DNA from: Planctomycetota bacterium
GTDB taxonomy: Bacteria > Planctomycetota > Phycisphaerae > Phycisphaerales > UBA1924
DNA length: 64,000 nucleotides
Reading direction: 5' to 3'
Assembly (NCBI GenBank): GCA_018242625.1
Contig: JAFEBO010000001.1
Span: forward strand, 1 to 64,000
Shown here: positions 37,864 to 45,545 of the stretch, piece by piece
Numbering within the stretch: the stretch's first letter is position 1
Layout: every line of letters begins with the position of its first letter
The notes under the pieces: model-generated
Databases searched by the model: none
What the model saw: the letters and a program-made list of their open reading frames with translations, nothing else
What the model was told of the DNA's origin: nothing
Made by a program: the position numbers and the translations under genes

Positions 37864-38493
37864 TTACTCGTCGTCGCGCTGGCGCGGCCCGGTCGGCGTG
37901 GGCATCCGCGTCAGCACCTTGTCAACGAGTCCGTACTTCATCATCTCGTTCTCGTCGAGCCAGGTGTTGCGGTCGCAGTCCTTGGCGATCTGATCCGTGT
38001 TCCGGCCCGTCGCATCCGAATAGATCTGGTACAGACGGTCGCGGATGCGGAGCATCTCGCGAGCCTCAATCTCAAGGTCGGTCGCCTGACCTTCCATCAC
38101 GCCCGAGAGCAGCGGCTGGTGCATCAGGTTGCGGCTGTTGGTGAGCGTGAAACGCTTGCCCTTGGTGCCGCTCGTCGCGATCAGGCTGCCCATGCTGGCC
38201 GCCTGCCCGATGATGTACGTCGCAACATCGCACTGGACGAACTTCATCGTGTCGATGATGCCAAGTCCGGCGCTCACGCTGCCGCCCGGGCTGTTCACGT
38301 ACAGGTGAATGTCGTGCTTGGGGTCCTCGTTGGCGAGGAAGAGCATCTGCGCCACGATCAGGTTGGCGATGTCGTCGTCCACCGGCCCGCCGAGGAACAC
38401 GATGCGGTCCTTGAGCAGACGCGAGTAGATGTCGTACGCGCGCTCGCCCTTGGCGGATTTCTCGATAACGATGGGTACAAGGTGGCCTGACAT
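37864..38493 (-). CDS. clpP: ATP-dependent Clp protease proteolytic subunit (second of pair)
   Basis: Serine protease subunit of 209 residues forming the ClpP barrel. Catalytic triad visible: S100 (GQAASMGS), H125 (LMHQP) and D174 (CDRN). The MHQP context replaces the usual IHQP, with Asn/Arg around it (NSRNLMHQP). The ATG at 38493 is used; a TTG two codons earlier is possible. It follows clpP2 (38607-39209) on the same strand after a 113-base spacer that contains a repeat array. Ends at the strong terminator 37818-37839. Confidence 0.95.
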   Translation of the reverse strand: MSGHLVPIVIEKSAKGERAYDIYSRLLKDRIVFLGGPVDDDIANLIVAQMLFLANEDPKHDIHLYVNSPGGSVSAGLGIIDTMKFVQCDVATYIIGQAASMGSLIATSGTKGKRFTLTNSRNLMHQPLLSGVMEGQATDLEIEAREMLRIRDRLYQIYSDATGRNTDQIAKDCDRNTWLDENEMMKYGLVDKVLTRMPTPTGPRQRDDE

Positions 38494-38496
38494 GTT

Positions 38497-38540
38497 CAAA
38501 TTTCCAAAGGTTCAGATGGCCAAAGGGCCAAATCAACCGG
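38497..38540 (-). repeat. Octamer repeat array, distal arm, before clpP
   Basis: On the minus strand a run of 8-base units with the approximate pattern TTTGGCCC, TTTGGCCA, TCTGAACC, TTTGGAAA, TTTGAACA leads directly into the ATG of clpP. The arm is roughly the inverse of the array at 38569-38608, so the transcript between the two clpP frames could fold into a long stem. Confidence 0.6.
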
Positions 38541-38568
38541 TTGTCGTTCTCGTTCGCCCAGGACTTCC

Positions 38569-38608
38569 TTTGGCCATTTGGCGCTTTGGCCATCTGGCGT
38601 TTTCGCCT
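38569..38608 (+). repeat. Octamer repeat array, proximal arm, at clpP2 stop
   Basis: Five consecutive 8-base units on the + strand: TTTGGCCA, TTTGGCGC, TTTGGCCA, TCTGGCGT, TTTCGCCT. The last unit runs into the stop codon of clpP2. The same octamer family, in the same position relative to a stop codon, recurs at 45502-45541. An 8-base period in non-coding DNA has no link to codons and suggests slippage or a repeat with a structural role. Confidence 0.65.
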
Positions 38609-39209
38609 ACCTCACATTCGGCAGGATCGCCGCTTCCTTCGGCGGGCTGCGCAGCACCTCGTCCACCAGCCCGTACGCCACCGCCTCTTCGGCGCTGAAG
38701 TACCGGTCACGCTCGCTGTCCGCGTGGATCTGCTCCACGCTCTTGCCGGTGTGATCCGCGAGGATGCGGTTGAGTTCCTTCTTCATCTTGATGATCTGCT
38801 CGGCCTGGATGCGGATGTCTTCCGCCTGGCCCGTCACGCCCCCGAACGGCTGGTGGATCATCACCTTCGCGTGCGGCAGGATAAACCTCTTGCCCTTGGT
38901 GCCCGCCGTCAGAAGCACCGCGCCGCCGGAATACGCACGCCCGAGGCAGTACGTGCTCACCGGGCTGCTCATGAACCGCATGGTGTCGTAGAGGGCGAGA
39001 GTGTCGTCCACCGCGCCGCCCGGGGAGTTGATGTAGAAATTGATCTCCTGACCCCGCTTCTGATTCTCGAGGTAGAGCATCTGCATCATCACCCGCGCCG
39101 CCGACTGGTGATTGATCTCGCCGATCAGGAACACGATCCGGTTCTCCAGAAGGAGTTCGTCGATCGTCATTTCCCGAGTTCGCTGGTATGAAACGCTTGC
39201 CGCCGGCAT
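38607..39209 (-). CDS. clpP2: ATP-dependent Clp protease proteolytic subunit (first of pair)
   Basis: Second ClpP paralog, 200 residues from ATG 39209. Catalytic triad S94 (RAYSGGA), H119 (MIHQP) and D168 (ERDRY), so it should be active; the residues flanking the serine (YSG instead of ASM) differ from the usual sequence and from the neighbouring paralog. Two non-identical ClpP subunits could form mixed rings as in other multi-ClpP bacteria. Upstream of clpP in a probable two-gene operon. Longer in-frame reading to 39332 is non-family sequence. Confidence 0.94.
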   Translation of the reverse strand: MPAASVSYQRTREMTIDELLLENRIVFLIGEINHQSAARVMMQMLYLENQKRGQEINFYINSPGGAVDDTLALYDTMRFMSSPVSTYCLGRAYSGGAVLLTAGTKGKRFILPHAKVMIHQPFGGVTGQAEDIRIQAEQIIKMKKELNRILADHTGKSVEQIHADSERDRYFSAEEAVAYGLVDEVLRSPPKEAAILPNVR

Positions 39210-39501
39210 GTTGGGTTCCTGTTGGCTGTTTCTCTCGTTTGCGATCCTACTCCCGTCCTGCCTCTTCCCCCAGTCCCCCCACCTCTTCATCCACCCCTTC
39301 AATCGGCATTCCGGACTTCCCACTTGGTGCAATCCTCATGCCGCCCTGCCTCTGGCTGAGGCCCCTCTCATCACCCCGCCCGCCCGTGCAGATTCCCCGC
39401 GAATCGCCTAACATGCCCCCCTAACCCCGGCAGGGCGTGCGTTTATCGCCATTCCGCGGCGGCCGCTGCCGCATTGACAGGCCCCCAGAGGTTCTACCCC
39501 C

Positions 39502-40281
39502 GTGCCCACAGCCGTTATCAGCGACATCCACGGCAACGCCGAAGCCCTCAAGCGAGTCCTTGAGGACATCAATAAGCGCAAGATCGACCGCATCATCTGC
39601 CTCGGCGACATCGTCGGCTACGGCCCCGAACCGCTCGAGTGCGTCGATCTGGTCCGCCGCCAGTGCCAGTGGTCCCTCATGGGAAACCACGATTTCGCCG
39701 TTCTCTACGAGCCCACCAATTTCAACGCCGGCGCCGAGTCCGCCGCCTTCTGGACACGCGATCAGTTCGATCGTGAGTCCGACGCCAAGCTCCGCGCCGA
39801 CCGCTACGACTTCCTCGGCCGTCTCAGGGTCCGCATCGTCGAGCAATTGCCCGACATGAACATGCCGATCCTGGCCGTGCACGGCTCGCCCCGGCGCCCC
39901 ATCAACGAGTACATCTTCCCCGACGACGTCAACAACGCCCCGGACAAGATGGAAGCAATTTTTGATCGCGTCACGACAATCGCCGTCTGCGGGCACACGC
40001 ACGTCCCCGGCGTTTTCACCAGCGAGCCCGACTTCTACCCCCCCGATGAGCTCGGCACCGACTACCGGTACCACTTCCGCCCCAACGAAAAAGCGATCCT
40101 CAATGTCGGCTCCGTCGGGCAGCCCCGCGATCAGGACCCCCGCGCCTGCTACGTCATCCTCCACCCCGATCACGCCCAGTACGTGCGCGTCGAGTACGAC
40201 CCCGGGATTACCGCCGGAAAAATCAAGCTGATCCCCCAGCTCCCCGTCTGGCTCGCAGACCGCCTCTTCGAAGGCCGCTAA
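39502..40281 (+). CDS. Metallophosphoesterase (calcineurin-like, YfcE/PrpE class)
   Basis: A 259-residue phosphodiesterase or phosphatase with two metal ions. All motifs are present in order: SDIHGN (metal ligands D8, H10), GDIVGYG, MGNHDFAVL, HGSPRRP and GHTHVPG. The GTG start at 39502 is preceded by AGAGG about 10 bases upstream and gives the shortest normal N-terminus, right at the first beta strand. The substrate is unknown (phosphoesters or dinucleotide polyphosphates are typical). The stop lies 8 bases before yidC, so they may be co-transcribed. Confidence 0.93.
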   Translation: MPTAVISDIHGNAEALKRVLEDINKRKIDRIICLGDIVGYGPEPLECVDLVRRQCQWSLMGNHDFAVLYEPTNFNAGAESAAFWTRDQFDRESDAKLRADRYDFLGRLRVRIVEQLPDMNMPILAVHGSPRRPINEYIFPDDVNNAPDKMEAIFDRVTTIAVCGHTHVPGVFTSEPDFYPPDELGTDYRYHFRPNEKAILNVGSVGQPRDQDPRACYVILHPDHAQYVRVEYDPGITAGKIKLIPQLPVWLADRLFEGR

Positions 40282-40289
40282 CTCTCACC

Positions 40290-42554
40290 ATGCCCAAAGA
40301 ACCGAACATGTTTGTGCGGCGGCTCGCCGTCGTCGGCGCGATCCTCGCTGTGATCGCCGCCGGCTTCGCGATGTATTTCGCCTCCAAGAAAACAACCCAG
40401 CAGCAGGTCGCCAACCTCGACAAGCAGATCCTGCCCCCCGGCACGACGCCCCAAACGACCCCCCAGACAACCCAGAGCGCGACTTCCCCCACTGCCCCGA
40501 CCGCCCCCACACCCATAGCGCCCGCTGCCAGCCCCGGCGCGCCAACTGCCGCGGCGGGCACCGCTGCGGGCGATCTGCCCGATCTCAAGACCGCCCGCGC
40601 CCGCGTCTGGGCGCTCGACCCCGCCATCGCGGACGCGCAGCTCAAGGGCGATCATCTGGCCGCACGGTTCTCATCCGTCGGCGCCGGCCTTTCGCTCCTT
40701 CAGATCACCGATCACTTCGAGACGATCGAACGGACGGAACCGGTCCCGGCCCAGCGCGAATACAGCAGCCCGATCCTGGGGGCAGATGGCAAACCCCTGA
40801 AGACCGAGGACGGCCGCGAGCTCAGCCGCATCGTCGCCCCTCTGGCGGCGCTGGGCGTCGAGATCGACGGCACCTTTGTCAATCTATCCGTGGATGCCGC
40901 CGGATCCATCTGGAAGTTCCAGCCTCCGGCCACGTTCACGGCCGAGATCGCCGATGGGCGCGATCGGCCCATCGCACGCATCGTGCGTCAGTACTCCCTC
41001 GCCCGCGACGCTCGCAACCTTGTCCTGAATCAGAAGATCGAGAACCTGTCGGGCCAGAACCTGAGCATCCGCTGGCTCCAGATCGGCCCGGTCGATCTGC
41101 CCGCCGACGACATTTCGATCGGCGAGAAACGTCGCCTGCGTTTCGGCTACCTGCTTTCTCCGGCCTACGACCCCACGCAGGACTACGTCCTCAGCCGCGA
41201 CTATGTCCTCGAGCACCCGACCGTTCTTGGCGCGAAGCTGCCCGACGGTTCGTACATGGCCGATATCACCGAATGGCCCAACGAGCTCAGCAAGGAACGT
41301 CAGTACACGCTCTCGTGGATCGGGCTCACCAACCGCTACTTTGGCGTTGCGCTCCACGCGCCGATCACACAGGGCGCCACCGCCGATCTGCTCCGCACGG
41401 AGAAGCGGCTTTCCACGATCGAGACCGTTGACCGGCTTGTTCTCCAGCGTCCCCCCGTCGGCGGCAAGCCCAACGACGTCATCGCGCTCCGCACCTCAAG
41501 CCCCAAGCTCACGATACCGCCAGGAGGAAGCGCCGATCTTTCGCAATCCGTTTACTCCGGCGCACTCATCCGGAGCCAGATCCGCGCCGACTACGCGGGC
41601 GGCCCTCTCAAGCTCGACGGCCTGGTCTTCTATTCGATGCCCGGCCCGTGCGCCTTCTGCACCTTTAACTTCCTCACCACCTTCCTCCTCTGGCTTCTCA
41701 CCACGCTCCATTCGCTCGTCCACGACTGGGCGCTCTCGATCGTGCTGCTCGTCGTGATCGTCCGCACCATCCTCCACCCCGTGACCAAGTGGTCGCAGGT
41801 GCGCATGCAGCGGTTCGGCAAGCAGATGTCGGCGATGCAGCCCAAGCAGGCCAAGCTCAAGGAGAAGTACGGCAACGACCCCAAGCTCCTCCAGCAGGAA
41901 ACCGCCAAGCTCTGGCGCGAAGAGGGCATCAACCCCCTGGGCATGCTCGGCTGCCTCCCCATGTTCCTGCAGACGCCTATCTGGCTCGCGCTCTATGCCA
42001 CGCTCTTCTTCGCCGCCGAACTCCGGCACCAGCCCGCGTTCTACGGCATTTTCCAGAAACTCGGCTTCAAGACATTCCTCGCCGATCTCTCCGTCCCCGA
42101 TCACTTCTGGGTCTTCCCCTCTCCCATCAACATTCCCCTGCTGAGCATGGCCTTCGGCCCGATCTCGGGTATCAACCTCCTGCCGCTCGTGCTGGGCGTG
42201 GTCTTCTTCCTTCACCAGAAGTACCTGACGCCCGCGACCACCGCCCCGCAGACGCCCGAGCAGGAAATGCAGATGAAGATGATGAAGTGGATCAGCGTCA
42301 TCATGTTCCCCGTGCTGATGTACAACGGCCCGTCCGGCCTCACCATCTACTTCGTCGCCAACAGCGCACTGGGCATCATCGAGCACAAGCGCATCCGCGC
42401 CCACATTGAAAAACACGACCTGCTCAACCTCGACAAGATCAGGGCCAGGCGCGGGAAGGGATCGCAGCCCGGCTTCTTCGGACGCCTTCAGCAGATGGTC
42501 GAACAGCAGCGCAAGGCCGCCGAAGCCACCGCCAGAGGCAAGCCGAGGCGCTGA
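40290..42554 (+). CDS. yidC: Membrane protein insertase YidC
   Basis: Inserts proteins into the inner membrane, alone or with Sec. At 754 residues it has an N-terminal helix (about 9-26), a Gln/Pro/Ala-rich linker, the periplasmic domain of Gram-negative YidC (from about 110) and the 60KD_IMP core: FLLWLLTTLHSLVHDWALSIVLLVVIVRTILHPV, MQPKQAKLKEKYG, EGINPLGMLGCLPMFLQTPIWLALYATL. The C-terminus ends in a basic tail of the ribosome-binding kind. The large periplasmic domain agrees with a diderm cell plan. Convergent with the first secreted paralog. Confidence 0.97.
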   Translation: MPKEPNMFVRRLAVVGAILAVIAAGFAMYFASKKTTQQQVANLDKQILPPGTTPQTTPQTTQSATSPTAPTAPTPIAPAASPGAPTAAAGTAAGDLPDLKTARARVWALDPAIADAQLKGDHLAARFSSVGAGLSLLQITDHFETIERTEPVPAQREYSSPILGADGKPLKTEDGRELSRIVAPLAALGVEIDGTFVNLSVDAAGSIWKFQPPATFTAEIADGRDRPIARIVRQYSLARDARNLVLNQKIENLSGQNLSIRWLQIGPVDLPADDISIGEKRRLRFGYLLSPAYDPTQDYVLSRDYVLEHPTVLGAKLPDGSYMADITEWPNELSKERQYTLSWIGLTNRYFGVALHAPITQGATADLLRTEKRLSTIETVDRLVLQRPPVGGKPNDVIALRTSSPKLTIPPGGSADLSQSVYSGALIRSQIRADYAGGPLKLDGLVFYSMPGPCAFCTFNFLTTFLLWLLTTLHSLVHDWALSIVLLVVIVRTILHPVTKWSQVRMQRFGKQMSAMQPKQAKLKEKYGNDPKLLQQETAKLWREEGINPLGMLGCLPMFLQTPIWLALYATLFFAAELRHQPAFYGIFQKLGFKTFLADLSVPDHFWVFPSPINIPLLSMAFGPISGINLLPLVLGVVFFLHQKYLTPATTAPQTPEQEMQMKMMKWISVIMFPVLMYNGPSGLTIYFVANSALGIIEHKRIRAHIEKHDLLNLDKIRARRGKGSQPGFFGRLQQMVEQQRKAAEATARGKPRR

Positions 42555-42586
42555 ACATCGCGATCCCGCCCGACTCCCGGCCTTCC

Positions 42587-45292
42587 CTACGGGCACACCA
42601 GCTGGTCGTACGACTGCGCGAAGATCACGAAATCCGTATCGTCCACCCAGCGATCGAACGTCATATCCGCCGGGCAGCCCATCGGCATTGCCGGGTCCGA
42701 GCAATCGAGCGTGTTGTACGCGCTGGCGAAAAGAACGAAGTCTGAATCATCCACGTAGCCGTCGTTGTTCAGGTCGCCGCGGCAGACGCCCTTGGGCACA
42801 AACGCGAACCGCGCCACCAGCGCCAACTTCTGCTCGAGGTTTGTGTGCGTCGTCGCGTCCGGCCCCATGCCGATCGTCCAGCGGCCCGCCGCGACCGTGC
42901 TCGGCCCGAGGTACGCATCCGCCATGAATGTTGTGCCGCCGGCACCGGAGTTGTTTCGGATCGTCATGCTGAGCGGCCCGCCCTTGTACACAAACGGCTC
43001 CGTGAACTGGATGAACCAGTCGTTATCGCACGCAACCGTCTCTGATTCCGCGTACGGAAACGCCTTCGCCGGGATCGTCATCGGACCTGAGCGCACCAGG
43101 ATCGCGTCCGCCCCGATATTGCTCGCAAACGTGTCCGACATCGCGTTCGGCGCCACCGGCGAGGTGCTCAGCGTGATGTCAAACCGGTTGACCGCCGTGT
43201 CGCTCGCGGGCCAATCCGGTCCCTGGAAATCAACCCGGCTGTTGCGCCGCAGCGACACGCCCGTGATCACGCTCCCGATGCGCAGACCCCGCAACTGATC
43301 CTCCGCATACACCGACTGGTGCACGTTGCCGCCCGCCGACAGCAGAATGGGGTATCCGGTTCCGCCCTGCGTCGCGCTCGCGTCGTTCGGCACAACCACC
43401 GACGGGTTGTACTCCACACGCATCACCGGCCCCTGGTCCAGCCGCGTCCCCCCGCCCGCGTTGATGTTGCCCGAAGACGTGATCATCTGCGAGCGAGTCT
43501 TGTTTCCTTGCGCATCCATCGACGCCGGCGTCGTCGCCGACCCGCTCCCCGAGTGCCGCACGGTGATGCACAGATGGCCGCCCACGTACACAAACGGCCG
43601 ATCAAAGTGGATCGTCGCGCCGAAGGCGTTCCCGCCGCCCGGGAAGCTCTGCTTCAGCACCGAGAGCGGCCCGCTGCGAACCCGCAGCTTGTCGCTCCCC
43701 TCGTTGTTGGCGTAGAGCGCGCTCAGGGCGTTGGGGGGCGCCGCCGCCGTGCTCACATCGATCTGGTACTGCGTAAACCCAAGACCGCTCGCCGGCCACG
43801 CGTTCGCATTGGTCGATCGCAGCGTCAGCCCGGTGATCTGGCTCCCCACCGGAATCTCCTGCAGCTCGCTCGCCGAGATGACCGTCTGCACAACCTGCGC
43901 CGTGCCCGCGTAGAAATTCGTCATGCCCGCGACGCCGCCGGCGGTCTCCACATTCTGCCTCGGCGTCACCGTCCCCGAATCCGCGCTGAACATCTGCATC
44001 GCGTATCCGACATTGCCCTCCGTGGTCGTCGAGTCCGGCGAGAGCAGCGACGAACCGCGCATCCGCACCCGCGTGCCGTACCGCTCGTCCGACGTGGGCA
44101 GCGCCGCCGGAGAAGCGCCATTGAAACTATTGATGCTGGACGATCGCACCAGCGTCATCAGTCCGCCGCCCTTGTACATGTACGGCGTCGTGAACGGAAT
44201 CTCCATCGCCCACGGCGCCGGCCTCGGGAAAGGACCCAGCGGCAGCAGCACGCCCGCCGCAAGATCGAGTTGTCCGCTCCGCACCAGCGTCGCATCCGGA
44301 CCGATGTTGCTCGCCACGGTATTGCTCATCGTCGCCGGAGTCGTTAGCGCCTTCGATAGCGTCACGTCGTACCGCGTGTAGAAATCCGCCGCGGCAGGCC
44401 AGGCCGAACTGCTGCCGCCGCGATAGAACATCCCGGTCAGGCGCGATCCGTGCCCCAGCCGGCGCATCTCGCCGACATCCGCGATTCCCTGGGTGGTCTT
44501 GGCAAAGTCATACAGCACCGAGGTGCTCGCGCTGTTCGCGGGCTCGTTCGCCAGATCATCCAGGATCACCAGCCGGGTCACGCCCTTCTGAAACGGACCC
44601 GCCCCCGGCGTGACATACGTCAGCCGCATCGCCAGCCCCGTGTTCGCCGTCACCGGCAGGCCCGTCGTTGCGCTCGATGAATTCCACGACGTGAACCCCG
44701 CGCCCCCGCCCGCCGCCGCGACAAGGTCCGCCTGCCATCCGCCGGAAGCCGACGGGTTCTCGGAGCGGATCTCCACCGCCATCGCTCCACCGCCGTAGAC
44801 ATACGGTGTTGCGAACGGAATCAACGGACCCCAACCCTCGGGCACCGTTCCCGTGTTCGCCCCACCCGGATACGCGCCCGCCGCCAGGCTCAGCGAGCCC
44901 GAACGCACCAGCACCGGATTGCTCATGTTCGATGCGAACGTCGTCGTCATCGTCGCCGGCGTCACCGGCGAATCCGCAAACGTGACGTCGTACTTCGTGA
45001 TCGTCAACGCCGACGCCGGCCACGGCGAGGTGATGATGTTCCGCAGGCGCAGCTGCATGCCCGTGATCAGACTGCCCGGCGGCACGCTTGCCATCTGCGC
45101 CGCCGAATACACCGCCTGAGACGTGCCGCTCACGGCATTCCCGATCCCCGCTACATTGCCAAGCGTGCCCGCCGTCGTGTCCGACCCCGTCGGCAGGTAC
45201 GCAACGCTCTGACCCAGCGCCGGCAGCACCGAGCCCGCAAGAGCCGCCACCATCACCACTCGCACCCACGCCGAACGACAAAACGTCTTCAT
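42587..45292 (-). CDS. Secreted four-repeat protein with dockerin-like C-terminus, copy 1
   Basis: An exported protein of about 901 residues. ATG 45292, with GGAG upstream, starts a signal peptide (TFCRSAWVRVVMVAAL...ALGQ). The body is four tandem domains of about 200 residues, each reading QxVYxAxQL...GSxITGMxLR, SxWPAS, YDVTxAxSP, PxTMSxTFASNM, LVRSGxLxLAAG and PFxxPYVYxGG. A C-terminal pair of calcium-binding units follows: GDLNNDGYVDDSDFVLFA and DRWVDDTDFVIFA. Such ends are typical planctomycete secreted proteins. Ligand is unknown. Paralogous to the next gene upstream. Confidence 0.85.
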   Translation of the reverse strand: MKTFCRSAWVRVVMVAALAGSVLPALGQSVAYLPTGSDTTAGTLGNVAGIGNAVSGTSQAVYSAAQMASVPPGSLITGMQLRLRNIITSPWPASALTITKYDVTFADSPVTPATMTTTFASNMSNPVLVRSGSLSLAAGAYPGGANTGTVPEGWGPLIPFATPYVYGGGAMAVEIRSENPSASGGWQADLVAAAGGGAGFTSWNSSSATTGLPVTANTGLAMRLTYVTPGAGPFQKGVTRLVILDDLANEPANSASTSVLYDFAKTTQGIADVGEMRRLGHGSRLTGMFYRGGSSSAWPAAADFYTRYDVTLSKALTTPATMSNTVASNIGPDATLVRSGQLDLAAGVLLPLGPFPRPAPWAMEIPFTTPYMYKGGGLMTLVRSSSINSFNGASPAALPTSDERYGTRVRMRGSSLLSPDSTTTEGNVGYAMQMFSADSGTVTPRQNVETAGGVAGMTNFYAGTAQVVQTVISASELQEIPVGSQITGLTLRSTNANAWPASGLGFTQYQIDVSTAAAPPNALSALYANNEGSDKLRVRSGPLSVLKQSFPGGGNAFGATIHFDRPFVYVGGHLCITVRHSGSGSATTPASMDAQGNKTRSQMITSSGNINAGGGTRLDQGPVMRVEYNPSVVVPNDASATQGGTGYPILLSAGGNVHQSVYAEDQLRGLRIGSVITGVSLRRNSRVDFQGPDWPASDTAVNRFDITLSTSPVAPNAMSDTFASNIGADAILVRSGPMTIPAKAFPYAESETVACDNDWFIQFTEPFVYKGGPLSMTIRNNSGAGGTTFMADAYLGPSTVAAGRWTIGMGPDATTHTNLEQKLALVARFAFVPKGVCRGDLNNDGYVDDSDFVLFASAYNTLDCSDPAMPMGCPADMTFDRWVDDTDFVIFAQSYDQLVCP

Positions 45293-45501
45293 ACCATTCT
45301 CCTGTTTCGCCCCGCTCCCGCGGCGGCCGCGCCCATAGAGCAAGCGAGTTCCCGCTGCTCCCCTTCTCACTTATTCTGCCAGATTCCCCGTTTTTTCCGT
45401 CAATCCCTTTCCCAAATTCCCCTCTGGTCCGAAAAAGGGCCATTCACGGGCACCCTTCCCCAAGCGCTCCCGGCCGCCCATTATCCCTCGGCCCTTCCCC
45501 A

Positions 45502-45541
45502 TTTGGCCGTTTGGCCCTTTGAACCTTTGAACCTTTGGCCC
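45502..45541 (+). repeat. Octamer repeat array at the stop of secreted copy 2
   Basis: Five exact 8-base units: TTTGGCCG, TTTGGCCC, TTTGAACC, TTTGAACC, TTTGGCCC. They end four bases before the TAG stop of the gene at 45546-48230 (minus strand), the same position as the array at clpP2. The third and fourth units are identical. The family matches the clpP arrays (TTTGGCC core). Confidence 0.7.
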
Positions 45542-45545
45542 TTTC

